A DNA stretch of 64,000 nt from the NCBI RefSeq assembly GCF_009864005.1, contig NZ_WEZQ01000012.1, positions 1 to 64,000 of the forward strand, read 5' to 3'. Both the position numbers and the translations under genes were made by a program. The stretch comes from Furfurilactobacillus milii (lineage in GTDB: Bacteria > Bacillota > Bacilli > Lactobacillales > Lactobacillaceae). This document shows, in pieces, positions 43,024 to 51,240 of the stretch; positions within the stretch are counted from its first letter, which is position 1, and every line of letters begins with the position of its first letter. Below the pieces are notes generated by a model. That model had not been told where the DNA came from. It saw only the letters and a list, made by a program, of their open reading frames with translations, and searched no databases.

Positions 43024-43860
43024 CTACCTTTCATTGCCAAAGACACGGTGCATATAGTTTCCCGGTGTGGCCCGAATTGGTTCCGATTCACTTTGTAACG
43101 TTTCAACATGTAGCAATGATGTAAAGTTTTCAGATTGGCGTTCGCCGTTAAAGCGACCTTCACCAAACACAGTGATTCCGGCGACCTCACAGTCCAATTC
43201 ACGAACTAAGCTAGCAAGCCCAGAAATGGTACCGCCGCCCTTAACAAAGTCATCCACGATTAACACTCGTGAACCAGCTGGCAGAGCCCGTTTGGAAATC
43301 TGCATCTTTTCGATGGCTGTTGATGAACCCGATACATAGTTCACACTGACCGTAGCGCCATCCGTGATTGCCCCATCTTGACGAGCAATGACAAACGGTA
43401 CGTTCAATTGTTCTGCAACGGCCTGAGCTATCGGAATTCCCTTTACAGAAACCGTCAGTACCATATCGATGGTTTGGTTCATGTATTGAGTCGCAATCAA
43501 ACGCCCAATCTGTCGAAGGACTTCTGGTTTGCCTAATAAATCAGATAAGTAAACATAGCCACCTGGCATCACCCGATGGGAATCAGAAACTTCTTTACAT
43601 AAATAATCGATGTAATCAGAAGCGTCTTCCTTCAAAATATATGGAATGAAACGTGCCCCACCAGCAGCGCCGGGTAAGGTCTCCAATAAACCAGTCCCGC
43701 GTTCCTGAAAGGTTCGTTTTAAAATGGTTAAATCTTCACTAATCGATGACTTGGCTGACTCGTAACGCTCAGCAAAAAAGGACAACGAAACCAGTGTCCG
43801 TGGTCGTTCTAATAAGAAGCGCGTCATGTCAATCAATCGATCTGATCGTCTAACTTTCAC
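43024..43860 (-). CDS. purR: purine operon repressor PurR
   Basis: A 278-residue Gram-positive PurR. The N-terminal winged helix (VRRSDRLIDMTRFLLERPRT) binds PurBoxes; the C-terminal phosphoribosyltransferase-like domain (VLIVDDFVKGGGTISGL) senses PRPP, which releases DNA. It lies upstream of glmU and prs. A PurBox-like sequence overlaps its own promoter, which suggests self-control. Confidence 0.95.
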   Translation of the reverse strand: MKVRRSDRLIDMTRFLLERPRTLVSLSFFAERYESAKSSISEDLTILKRTFQERGTGLLETLPGAAGGARFIPYILKEDASDYIDYLCKEVSDSHRVMPGGYVYLSDLLGKPEVLRQIGRLIATQYMNQTIDMVLTVSVKGIPIAQAVAEQLNVPFVIARQDGAITDGATVSVNYVSGSSTAIEKMQISKRALPAGSRVLIVDDFVKGGGTISGLASLVRELDCEVAGITVFGEGRFNGERQSENFTSLLHVETLQSESEPIRATPGNYMHRVFGNER

Positions 43861-43925
43861 GTTTAGCTACCTCAACTCATTTTTAATTTCACATTGAACG
43901 ACAAAAAGCGTTCTTTCCTTGGTTA

Positions 43926-43948
43926 ATAATAGCACAACGTTCGTAATT
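43926..43948 (-). promoter_or_regulatory. purR promoter with PurBox-like site
   Basis: On the minus strand AATTACGAACGTT (43936-43948) resembles a PurBox (core CGAAC flanked by A/T), directly followed by an extended -10 TGCTATTAT (TATTAT at 43926-43931). Only one good box is seen; PurR normally needs two. Confidence 0.4.
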
Positions 43949-43962
43949 ACTGGGCACTTCTC

Positions 43963-43990
43963 ACAAAAAAAGCGCCGTTTCCGACGCCGT
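43963..43990 (-). terminator. terminator of the zinc ABC transporter operon
   Basis: On the minus strand GCGTC pairs with GGCGC around GGAAAC and is followed by TTTTTTT, a few nt after the permease stop. Confidence 0.65.
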
Positions 43991-44002
43991 TCTCATACCT
44001 CT

Positions 44003-44800
44003 TTAATTTCGTGCTGTGAAGCGATTAAAAATCAGACCAATAAAGTAAAACAGGACTTCAATGACGGCAATGAAGAAAGAGACCGGCCAGTTTGTCCAGT
44101 AACTCAGTGCCAAACCGAGCCACACACCAATCAAGGCAAACAGAATAGCTAGACCAATCATGCTGCCAACACCGTGCGCAAAATATTTTGCGGCAGAAGC
44201 AGGTAAGGTAAGCAAGATAAAGATTAACAGGGAGCCCACGATTTGAGCGGCCACACTGACTGAAAATGCTAATGCAACCAGAAAGATAATGGCCAGTGTG
44301 GTGCCATGAATACCGGCAACCCGCGCTCCGACAGCGTCAAATGAATCAAACTTCAAGCTTCGGTACACCGCCATAATTACCACAATCACGGCCAAGGCTA
44401 AAATAGCAACTTGCAGTACAGATGTTCGGCTGATCCCAATGACTGAGCCAAACAATATGTTTGTAGCTGAACTCGCATTTTGGTTTGATAGCGACAAGAA
44501 CAAAATTCCCAGTCCAATCGCCAACGCCGAAATCGAGGTAATAGCCGCCTCACGACGGGATGCCTTGCTGCTTAATTGACCAACGGCGACAGAACTGACG
44601 CTGGTAAATAATAGCATCCCCGCCAATGGCGTCCAGCCAACAAACAAGCCGAAAGCTGCCCCAGCGAAGCCAATTTCAGATAACGTATGCGTTAAAAAAG
44701 ACATGTTTCGAGCGACCACAAAGACCCCAACGATACCGCTGACAATTGCGATTAATGTCCCCGCCGCAAAAGCATTTTGCATAAATGGATAATTAAGCAT
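44003..44800 (-). CDS. zinc/manganese ABC transporter permease (ZnuB-like)
   Basis: A 265-residue integral membrane protein of the ABC-3 family with about eight hydrophobic segments, such as AGTLIAIVSGIVGVFVVARN and LSEIGFAGAAFGLFVG. It would form the membrane channel with the ATPase and binding protein encoded just upstream (8-nt overlap with the ATPase gene). Metal specificity is inferred from the Zur-like operator. Confidence 0.9.
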   Translation of the reverse strand: MLNYPFMQNAFAAGTLIAIVSGIVGVFVVARNMSFLTHTLSEIGFAGAAFGLFVGWTPLAGMLLFTSVSSVAVGQLSSKASRREAAITSISALAIGLGILFLSLSNQNASSATNILFGSVIGISRTSVLQVAILALAVIVVIMAVYRSLKFDSFDAVGARVAGIHGTTLAIIFLVALAFSVSVAAQIVGSLLIFILLTLPASAAKYFAHGVGSMIGLAILFALIGVWLGLALSYWTNWPVSFFIAVIEVLFYFIGLIFNRFTARN

Positions 44801-45545
44801 GAGCCGCCTCCAGTACCGTTTCGTTCAATTGGTCAATCGTGCCCAGTTGATACGGGCCCGGCTGCATTAACAAAAAGTTGGTCGAATACTTTTTTGTTAA
44901 CGGCAAATCGTGCGTTACGAAGATAACGGCTGCCTGTGTGTGCTGCTGATATTGTTTAACCAGGTCCAACAATTCAAACTTCATGTTGTTGTCCAAACTG
45001 GCAGTCGATTCATCCAAAATCAGCAACTGTGGCTGTCGAATCAAGGCTTGGGCCAAATAAGCCTTCTGTAACTCCCCACCAGAAACACGGCCAAGCGGTA
45101 TGTGTGCGATCCGCGTCAAATCTGTTTCGTGCAACACTTGATTCAAGCGTTGCTTTTCGTGTTTGGACCACCATGGCGTTAAATGATCATGTAGCGCTAA
45201 CCCCACAAAATCTTTCACGGTCAACGGATACTCGGTATCAACGTTTCTAAATTGTGGTACGTAACCGATTGTGACCTGAGAACGACTCGGCAAAAATGAA
45301 ACTTCGCCAGCCGTGGGCCGCAGTTGTTGGAGTAAAATTCGAATAAGGGTTGTTTTACCAATCCCATTTTCGCCAAGCACGCTAAGGAATTCGCCACGCT
45401 TTAACGTGAACGTGAGTCCTTGAAACACCGTTTTTTGGCCAAACTTCATCCCTAGTTTATCCACGGTCATAATGGTGTCCTCGGTTAGTTGACTGTCAGG
45501 TTGACCATTGGAATCAATCTTTTGATGCGTCTCATTGCTTGCCAT
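44793..45545 (-). CDS. zinc/manganese ABC transporter ATPase (ZnuC-like)
   Basis: A 250-residue ABC ATPase. Walker A LGENGIGKTTL, signature VSGGELQKAYLAQAL and Walker B LLILDESTASLD (DES instead of the usual DEP). The ~25-residue N-terminal extension before TVDKLGMKFG is Gln/Asp-rich and unusual. ATG follows GAGGAGG; its start overlaps the binding-protein gene by 14 nt and its end overlaps the permease gene by 8 nt: a tight three-gene operon. Confidence 0.92.
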   Translation of the reverse strand: MASNETHQKIDSNGQPDSQLTEDTIMTVDKLGMKFGQKTVFQGLTFTLKRGEFLSVLGENGIGKTTLIRILLQQLRPTAGEVSFLPSRSQVTIGYVPQFRNVDTEYPLTVKDFVGLALHDHLTPWWSKHEKQRLNQVLHETDLTRIAHIPLGRVSGGELQKAYLAQALIRQPQLLILDESTASLDNNMKFELLDLVKQYQQHTQAAVIFVTHDLPLTKKYSTNFLLMQPGPYQLGTIDQLNETVLEAAHA

Positions 45546-46467
45546 GCTGATTGTCCTCCTCTAACGCAGTTTTGACTTGGTTCAATTCGTTGGTCATCCA
45601 GTGTGCGTACGACTGATTGGACGGCAACGTTTCCGTCACTTGAACCACTGGGATGTGGTAGCGACGTGCTTGTTTGGTCATTGAGTTCACAATTGGCTGT
45701 GAGTTTTGTGTGTTCACAACCCATAAAGCAACCCTGTGTTGTTTAAAATCACGCGTTAGTTTGGCAATGTCTGCTGGTGATGGATCGGTTCCCTCTTCAA
45801 CAGCACGAGCAAAATGATTATCAGTGACTTTTAAATTTACCGCCGACAATGTGTCATTGAACACTGGCTCACTAACAGCGACCGATTGATGATGGCTCAT
45901 GCGTTTTAACTGTTTAATCGTCTTTTTCCACGATGACAGTGTCTTGAGGTAACGGTCGGCATTCCGTTTAAAAGTCGCTTTATGCTCAGGTTGCAAACGT
46001 GAAAAGCGTGCTACCATCTGTGCAACTAAGCGTGGCATCGTCTGCGGATTGTACCAAATGTGAGGATTCTCGCCAACCTGTCGGTGCATCAGATCCGTAC
46101 CAACATTAATGGTGCGCTTCTCCTGACCATTCGCCGCCACAACTTTTCCCAACCAGTCATCATAACCCAAACCATTTTCAATGATCACATCAGCCTTAGC
46201 GACCTGCTTTGCAGTGTGCGTCGTTGGCTCAAAGCTTTCCGCATCAACGCTAGGGCTGTTAATAACAGCCGTTACCTGACCATATTGCCCCAGCACTGCG
46301 CTGGCGGCCTGAGCATAGAAATCCAATGAACTTACCACGCGAATTTTTGAGGTCGGTTTAGCTCGCGCAATCATTCTTCGTTGATCCACTACTAAGCTAA
46401 CAGTCAATGCGATTAAGAGTAATGCTATAATACTGAAGATATGTAAGCCACGTTTATGTTGTCGCAA
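45532..46467 (-). CDS. metal ABC transporter substrate-binding protein (ZnuA/AdcA family)
   Basis: About 311 residues. KIRVVSSLDFYAQAASAVLG, VIIENGLGYDDWLGKV and NPHIWYNPQTMPRLVAQMV are typical of the cluster A-I metal receptors. There is an N-terminal membrane segment (FSIIALLLIALTVSLVV) but no lipobox Cys, so the protein may stay tethered by an uncleaved anchor. The His-rich loop of many ZnuA proteins is absent. I choose TTG at 46467 with AAAGG upstream; the frame open to 46548 covers the promoter. Confidence 0.88.
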   Translation of the reverse strand: MRQHKRGLHIFSIIALLLIALTVSLVVDQRRMIARAKPTSKIRVVSSLDFYAQAASAVLGQYGQVTAVINSPSVDAESFEPTTHTAKQVAKADVIIENGLGYDDWLGKVVAANGQEKRTINVGTDLMHRQVGENPHIWYNPQTMPRLVAQMVARFSRLQPEHKATFKRNADRYLKTLSSWKKTIKQLKRMSHHQSVAVSEPVFNDTLSAVNLKVTDNHFARAVEEGTDPSPADIAKLTRDFKQHRVALWVVNTQNSQPIVNSMTKQARRYHIPVVQVTETLPSNQSYAHWMTNELNQVKTALEEDNQHGKQ

Positions 46468-46500
46468 GAGAACGTCCTTTCTGCAATCAATATGTAAAAA

Positions 46501-46511
46501 GTAATGATTAC
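46501..46511 (-). promoter_or_regulatory. Zur-like operator of the zinc transporter operon
   Basis: GTAATGATTAC is a 5-1-5 palindrome matching the core of the Bacillus Zur box (TCGTAATNATTACGA). It lies just downstream of a minus-strand promoter (TTGCAA, 17-nt spacer, TAAACT at 46520-46525) and before the TTG start, a position fit for repression. It supports zinc as substrate. Confidence 0.6.
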
Positions 46512-46615
46512 CGTTTAATAGTTTACCGAAACTCCAAAAAAATTGCAATCGGTAAACTTCAGAACGTAACCCCTTCTTAAGAGCATAAAATTAACCTTAA
46601 GCATCCATATCCACA

Positions 46616-46621
46616 TATAAT
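46616..46621 (+). promoter_or_regulatory. -10 upstream of the first ABC-F leader ORF
   Basis: TATAAT with a poor -35 (TTAACC 19 nt upstream). It lies 20 nt before the 18-codon leader ORF and its TGGAGG ribosome site. Confidence 0.45.
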
Positions 46622-46641
46622 AAGAATTTTTGGAGGTCAAA

Positions 46642-46698
46642 ATGACTGAACAACGCTTAGTATTTCACCACATTCTGTATCCTGAAAACCAACGCTAA
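46642..46698 (+). CDS. 18-residue leader peptide ORF upstream of the ABC-F gene
   Basis: ATG after TGGAGGTCAAA encodes MTEQRLVFHHILYPENQR and stops. It has a strong ribosome site, is too short for a functional protein, and lies in a 450-nt leader before an ABC-F gene. ABC-F resistance genes are often switched on when a drug stalls ribosomes on such a leader. Translation is not proven. Confidence 0.5.
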   Translation: MTEQRLVFHHILYPENQR

Positions 46699-46710
46699 AG
46701 GCACTCTTTC

Positions 46711-46739
46711 TTGACAGTCGCTCCAAAAACCGTTACATT
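46711..46739 (+). promoter_or_regulatory. second promoter in the ABC-F leader
   Basis: TTGACA (46711-46716), 17-nt spacer, TACATT (46734-46739). It would start a shorter transcript that begins with the AAGGAG-preceded micro-ORF. Confidence 0.55.
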
Positions 46740-46787
46740 ATTACCGACATGATTTATCAATACTACAATTTTTAAGGAGATCCGCCG

Positions 46788-46799
46788 ATGCGCAACTAA
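46788..46799 (+). CDS. three-codon micro-ORF (MRN) in the ABC-F leader
   Basis: TAAGGAG lies 8 nt before ATG CGC AAC TAA. A start-stop ORF with a good ribosome site is unusual and may serve ribosome stalling or loading. It is followed by a second in-frame TAA-like stop, ACTAATAA. Low certainty that it is translated. Confidence 0.35.
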   Translation: MRN

Positions 46800-46924
46800 T
46801 AACTGTTTTGGAACTAAGTGAACTCATAATTTTATCTACGAAATATCCAGAAGACAACAGGAATTGGCCTCGTTTGCCCTCTGTGAAGAAACTTCAATGG
46901 ATAATTGTGAATTCATTCAGTGCC

Positions 46925-46955
46925 AGCAGTTACATGTTGCGGGGGTGGACTCTTT
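46925..46955 (+). terminator. candidate attenuator in the ABC-F leader
   Basis: CCAGCA can pair with TGC and TGG flanking a GGGGG bulge, and AGT with ACT, directly followed by CTTTTTTT (46948-46955). The imperfect stem suggests a switchable terminator rather than a constitutive one. It lies between the micro-ORF and the third leader ORF. Confidence 0.4.
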
Positions 46956-47014
46956 TTTTGTGCGCTTTCCTCACATGTCTGGACTGTCTTGGCACGTTCT
47001 TGGGAGGTTATAAA

Positions 47015-47038
47015 ATGAAATATTTTCTTCTCGCTTAA
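47015..47038 (+). CDS. 7-residue leader peptide (MKYFLLA) just before the ABC-F gene
   Basis: GGGAGG lies 7 nt before an ATG encoding MKYFLLA and a stop, ending 33 nt before the ABC-F start. Very short hydrophobic leader peptides of this kind regulate macrolide and ABC-F resistance genes by ribosome stalling. Inference from position and size. Confidence 0.5.
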   Translation: MKYFLLA

Positions 47039-47071
47039 CACCTATCTAGTTAACTTGTAAGGAGTGATTTC

Positions 47072-48535
47072 ATGTTTGTTATTCAAGCACAAAATATTGC
47101 CATCACACGGCATCAACAACAATTATTTAATATTGAGCAACTCGTCATTAATCCTGGTGACCGCATCGGTCTAATTGGCGCTAATGGTGCTGGTAAAACA
47201 ACACTAATCGATATTCTGACTGGCTCGCTGACCCCTGATGCTGGCATCGTCGACAGCCAAACGACGCCTGTTGTCGTCCACCAATTGCACGATATTTCCA
47301 CGCAAAGTGGTGGTGAACAGGTTAAAAACGCTATTTTAACGGCTTTACGTCAACAACCCGAATGGTTAATTTTGGATGAGCCCAGCGCTAATTTAGACGA
47401 GACAAACCAGCAGTGGTTGATTGATCTGCTCAATCGATTTAAAGGCACCTTGCTACTGATTTCGCATGATCGAACATTACTCAATGCTGTCACGACCACA
47501 ACTTGGTCGCTCGCTGATCATACCCTGACAACGTTTGCCGGCAATTATGATGCCTTTACGGCTAATGAGACGGCCCAACGAAATAATCAGGCAGCTGCAT
47601 TTCGAAGCTACCAGCAACAAAAGCATAAGCTGGAAGTCGCCGCTATCAAACGCACTGAACGGGCAGCCAAAATAACAAAGCCTAATCCCCACAATCATAG
47701 TCGTAACGAGCTTCAGGATATGAAAAGCTCACTTCGCCGTAATCAAGGCAAAATGACCAAAGCAGCGCGCGTTATGAAGGATCACGCTGAACATCTGACA
47801 CCAGTTGCCAAACCCACTGAGCAGCCCTCGGTTACCTTACGGGCGGAACAGTTCGCCACTTTAGGCAGGCATACGCCGATCAACATTCAGCATCTGGCCT
47901 TGAAAGCTGGCAAACGAACATTGGCAAACGATGTCAACTTCGTCCTCCACACTGGTGACCGTATTGCCATCACCGGGCCAAACCAGGTCGGTAAAACGAC
48001 ACTGCTTCGGGCCATTTTAGCCAACCAAAATCAGGCCATTAGCGTCAATCCTGCAGTTAAATTTGGTTACTTTGCTCAGAATATGAGCCGGTTGAATCTA
48101 ACCGCTACCATTTGGCAAAACGTGACTGAACATACGCGTCAGGACAATGCGATCGTCCGCACAGTCTTGGCTGAATTTGGCTTTAAAGCGACTGCCTTAG
48201 ATATTCCTGCCCAAAACCTAAGCGGCGGCCAACGTGTTAAGGTTTCACTAGTTAAAGTTCTGCTCAGCGACGCCAATGTGCTTATCCTTGATGAGCCAAC
48301 GAACTACCTTGATTTACCAACGCTCACGGCACTCGAACAATTTTTAACCACGTACCCTGGCACCGTTTTGTTTGTCTCACATGATGAAACATTTGTGACA
48401 CACGTCGCGACTCGCGTCTTAAAGCTTTCTACTCATGGTCTGGTTGACCCCAACCAGGTGGCTACCAAACGGATTACGGCAGCGCAACGTCAAGCTGCTG
48501 ATGAGGCATTGCTCGCTCAGTTTCGTGATTTGTAA
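47072..48535 (+). CDS. ABC-F ATPase, antibiotic-resistance (ribosome protection) type
   Basis: A 487-residue protein with two ABC domains and no membrane segment. First domain: Walker A GANGAGKTT and a compact QSGGEQ/LILDEPSANLD; second: GPNQVGKTTLL, LSGGQRVKVSLVKVLL and LILDEPTNYLD. The linker between them (about residues 170-250: YQQQKHKLEVAAIKRTERAA and KSSLRRNQGKMTK) is long and basic, as in Vga/Lsa/VmlR-type proteins that dislodge lincosamides, pleuromutilins or streptogramins. ATG follows AAGGAG. The leader with tiny ORFs supports drug-induced expression. The exact drug range is unknown. Confidence 0.85.
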   Translation: MFVIQAQNIAITRHQQQLFNIEQLVINPGDRIGLIGANGAGKTTLIDILTGSLTPDAGIVDSQTTPVVVHQLHDISTQSGGEQVKNAILTALRQQPEWLILDEPSANLDETNQQWLIDLLNRFKGTLLLISHDRTLLNAVTTTTWSLADHTLTTFAGNYDAFTANETAQRNNQAAAFRSYQQQKHKLEVAAIKRTERAAKITKPNPHNHSRNELQDMKSSLRRNQGKMTKAARVMKDHAEHLTPVAKPTEQPSVTLRAEQFATLGRHTPINIQHLALKAGKRTLANDVNFVLHTGDRIAITGPNQVGKTTLLRAILANQNQAISVNPAVKFGYFAQNMSRLNLTATIWQNVTEHTRQDNAIVRTVLAEFGFKATALDIPAQNLSGGQRVKVSLVKVLLSDANVLILDEPTNYLDLPTLTALEQFLTTYPGTVLFVSHDETFVTHVATRVLKLSTHGLVDPNQVATKRITAAQRQAADEALLAQFRDL

Positions 48536-48563
48536 TCGTCTTTTCAATCTCATTCACCCATCC

Positions 48564-48614
48564 AAAAAAGGGCCGCTAGAACAAGTAACTTCACTTGTTC
48601 TGGCGGCCCTTTTT
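48564..48614. terminator. bidirectional terminator after the ABC-F gene
   Basis: AAAGGGCCGC and GCGGCCCTTT flank an AGAACAAGT/ACTTGTTCT stem, a 20-bp hairpin with A and T runs on both sides, between convergent genes. Confidence 0.92.
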
Positions 48615-48625
48615 AGTCACACATC

Positions 48626-49558
48626 TTATTTCACATAACGATTTAAAAAATCCGTTAGCGTTTGACGATATTTGCTCGGTTGCGTTCGAATACTTGAGAT
48701 ATGCGCAGCCTCGTCATCAATAATCAGTTGCTTAGGTTCATTTGCTCGTGCGTACAGCTCGTAAGCGTCCCCTACCGGCACCGTTTGATCTTTAGCACCA
48801 TGAAACATCAAGATCGGTAAATGATTTTTAGCCACCTCAGCTAAAATATCACCATCTTTAAAGGCATAGCCGGCCTGACGTTTGGCGAAATCATCAGCAA
48901 TTGGCATCAACACGCTACTGGGCACATGATACTTATGCCACAACCGAAACTTGCCTTCCTGAAAAACATTTCGAAAACCGCTATCTTCAACAATGGCGCG
49001 CACGTTATGCGGCAACGTTTGACCACTCGTAGCCATCACCGTTGTAGCACCCATGCTAATTCCCATTAACACAATGTTAACTTGCTCACCTTGATTAGCA
49101 ATAACAGTGTCGATCCACTGCTGATAATCATTTCGATCCAGCCAACCAAAACCAATCACGTTACCATCACTACGCCCATGTGCACGGGCGTCCGGCATTA
49201 ACACACTGTATCCCGCGTCCATGAACAACCGGGCGTAAGGAATCATTTGTTCGCGTGAGTGATGCAAACCGTGAGCTAAAATTGCTACTTTATTGGTATT
49301 CTGGGCATTTGGCATAAACGTCGCCCGCAAAGTTAGTCCGTCAGCTGTTTTAATCGCCCACGGTGACCGTTCTTGATGCTTGAACCACTCATTTTCAATG
49401 TCAGTATTGGCCTCAAGTGAGGCTTGTCGACCAGCTAACTTTTGCTTGTTAGACCAACCGGTTGCAAGCAAATAAACTGCGTAGCCAGCACTTATCAAAG
49501 TTGTGTAACTCGTGGCAACTGCCAGTACAGTTCGTTTGATTAACTTTTTTTTATTCAT
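48626..49558 (-). CDS. membrane-anchored alpha/beta hydrolase
   Basis: A 310-residue alpha/beta hydrolase. The nucleophile elbow is LMGISMGATTV, and the late motifs LPILMFHGAKDQTVP and AAHISS supply Asp and His. An N-terminal membrane segment (VLAVATSYTTLISAGYAVYLL) suggests the catalytic domain faces outward or is membrane-bound. Similar lactobacillar proteins are annotated as lysophospholipase- or BAAT-like hydrolases; the substrate is unknown. Convergent with the ABC-F gene. Confidence 0.88.
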   Translation of the reverse strand: MNKKKLIKRTVLAVATSYTTLISAGYAVYLLATGWSNKQKLAGRQASLEANTDIENEWFKHQERSPWAIKTADGLTLRATFMPNAQNTNKVAILAHGLHHSREQMIPYARLFMDAGYSVLMPDARAHGRSDGNVIGFGWLDRNDYQQWIDTVIANQGEQVNIVLMGISMGATTVMATSGQTLPHNVRAIVEDSGFRNVFQEGKFRLWHKYHVPSSVLMPIADDFAKRQAGYAFKDGDILAEVAKNHLPILMFHGAKDQTVPVGDAYELYARANEPKQLIIDDEAAHISSIRTQPSKYRQTLTDFLNRYVK

Positions 49559-49595
49559 TCAATCACTCCAAACCCGATTCTTCTTTAAGCTACCT

Positions 49596-50486
49596 TCAAA
49601 CGGATGCCGATGGTTGCGCAAAATCAGTGTGCAAACTGACGGGACGCACGACATGAACTTCCCGACAAAAACCTGACAAACCGTTAGCCACGTGTTGAGC
49701 CCGTGATTGTTTACGGCAGATGCCAAACACCGTTGGACCAGTGCCACTCATTTCGGCCACATCTGCACCAAAACGAACCATCTGCTCCTTAAGATGATTA
49801 ACCGTTGGGTAAAGCCGTGACGTGATCGGCGTTAATACGTTTTCCACGGAATCACAAATTTCATCATAGTCGCCTCGTTGAATCGCAGCGACTAGTGCCT
49901 GCGTATCCGCGTGCTGAACTTCGGCATAGTTAATGCGTCGCAAAATCGATGGTGTTGACACGCTGATTTTGGGTTTAGCGATCACCACCCACATCGGGGG
50001 CAGTTTAGGCAATTGCGTGATGATCTCACCGCGCCCCGTCACATGGGCCGTTTGACTACAAACGCAATACGGCACGTCTGCATCAATCTGTAACCCTAAT
50101 TGACACAAAGTTGCTTGATCTAAATTGAGCTCCCATAGTCGGTTCAGGGCTCGTAATACCGCCGCTGCATCCGACGAACCACCGCCCATTCCAGCCGCGA
50201 CCGGAATATGCTTTTCAATGTGGATGTTCATCGTCTCTTTACGACCATATGTGGTCGCCAATAAGTGAGCAGCCTGATAAGCAAGATTACGATGGTCATT
50301 TGGTAAAAAGCCACTATCTGTGGTGACTTTAATGCGACCATTGCGGCCCAGTGTTTTGACGGCGACATAATCCGCCAAATCGACGGACGTTAAAACCATG
50401 TCCCATTCTTCACTACCATCATGGTGATGAAAGGGTGTATCGAGGCTCAAATTAAGCTTGGCCGGCGCCTTTTCCAGTGTCTCCGT
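49596..50486 (-). CDS. ispE: 4-diphosphocytidyl-2-C-methyl-D-erythritol kinase, with an ACG start
   Basis: About 296 residues of a GHMP kinase: EKAPAKLNLSLDTPFHH at the N-terminus and PVAAGMGGGSSDAAAVLRAL as the ATP loop. IspE acts in the MEP isoprenoid route. GGAGGTGATTTT is followed by ACG (50484-50486) exactly where homologues have the ATG (M-E-x-x-EKAPAK); no ATG, GTG or TTG is in frame near it. Lactobacilli make isoprenoids by the mevalonate route (mvaA is in this window) and keep ispE as an orphan, so weakened expression may be tolerated. The gene body looks intact. Confidence 0.85.
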   Translation of the reverse strand, partial: TETLEKAPAKLNLSLDTPFHHHDGSEEWDMVLTSVDLADYVAVKTLGRNGRIKVTTDSGFLPNDHRNLAYQAAHLLATTYGRKETMNIHIEKHIPVAAGMGGGSSDAAAVLRALNRLWELNLDQATLCQLGLQIDADVPYCVCSQTAHVTGRGEIITQLPKLPPMWVVIAKPKISVSTPSILRRINYAEVQHADTQALVAAIQRGDYDEICDSVENVLTPITSRLYPTVNHLKEQMVRFGADVAEMSGTGPTVFGICRKQSRAQHVANGLSGFCREVHVVRPVSLHTDFAQPSASV

Positions 50487-50606
50487 AAAATCACCTCCGC
50501 TACCACGAAATATATAACGTAAGTATATTACAGTCCCCCCATAATCGCCACCAACTCGCGGTAAAATCCAGCTTGGGTACTTATAAAAGGTACTATCTAG
50601 CGATGT

Positions 50607-51138
50607 CCTTCCGCCTACGGTCGTTTGCTTTTGAAATTCGCCCGTGGGGATCGGTTCAAGCCTCCAAAATTCGGAGTCTCTCACCTCGACTGAAAGCCAC
50701 ACACCCCGTGTCTTTCAGATCGTCCCGTGTTGTAAATTCGGAAGCCCACCCAATTAACAACACCTTCACTGGCGATTTCAACGCGCACTCCCCTCCAGCT
50801 CATATTGTTGAATAGTCAGTACACGTCACTGCATAGATCAGAGCACGATGTTATTTCTGCAAAGAAGGTCATCGTTTACGAAATGCATCTATCTACAGTC
50901 TAACCGTGCCACTTTGTGTAATTTACATTGCTACCTACTGATACGCAAGTGGATGGGAGGGCGTCAACATTGATACTGAGCCGTGAAGGTGATGTTAATT
51001 CGAAAGCTCCTCTCGAATTTACACCACGGACGGTCGTCAAGCCTCGTGGAAATCCGAGTCTTGACGGCGAGGTGAAAGACGGTGTGCTTCCGGCTTGAAC
51101 CGGTCCCACGGCGAGCGTATCAATGTTGACAACCGGAC
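50607..51138. repeat. structured inverted-arm element, copy 4
   Basis: Left arm about 50607-50800, right arm about 50950-51138, centre about 150 bp. Right arm P1 is 14 bp perfect: GTCAACATTGATAC (50963-50976) with GTATCAATGTTGAC (51117-51130). P4 is CGG (51080-51082) with CCG (51090-51092). P3 pairs GTCAAG with CTTGAC, against GTAAAG/CTTTGC in copy 3. Left arm P1 pairs 50627-50637 with 50775-50784. Unlike copies 1-3 it lies between two genes of the same direction, after the veg terminator and before the ispE promoter region. Both arms are the common type. Confidence 0.85.
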
Positions 51139-51181
51139 TACCCGCCCACATCTGAAGTGTAGTGTGAAATCTAACCCAAAC

Positions 51182-51220
51182 AAAAAAAGCCCCAATTTCC
51201 ACACAGGAAATGAGCTCCAT
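51182..51220 (-). terminator. terminator of veg
   Basis: CATTTCC pairs with GGAAAT within a longer imperfect stem, followed on the minus strand by TTTTTTTG, about 20 nt after the veg stop. Confidence 0.75.
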
Positions 51221-51240
51221 TCGTAAAATTAAGCTGACGA

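Noticed and set aside
43941-43950. TCGTAATTAC as a Zur box near the permease gene end
   Set aside because: Lacks the central base and lies upstream of purR, where a PurBox reading fits better.
46808-47038. 76-residue ORF ending in the same frame as the MKYFLLA leader
   Set aside because: Its TTG start has no ribosome site and the frame crosses the putative attenuator; the internal ATG with GGGAGG is the better call.
50486-50702. Long N-terminal extension of ispE
   Set aside because: It would translate through the promoter region and into element 4, and homologues begin at the ACG position.
50573-51220. ORFs of 80 and 106 residues in 50573-50815 and 50900-51220
   Set aside because: They fall in the arms of element 4 and do not match reading frames in other copies; conservation there follows helices, not codons.
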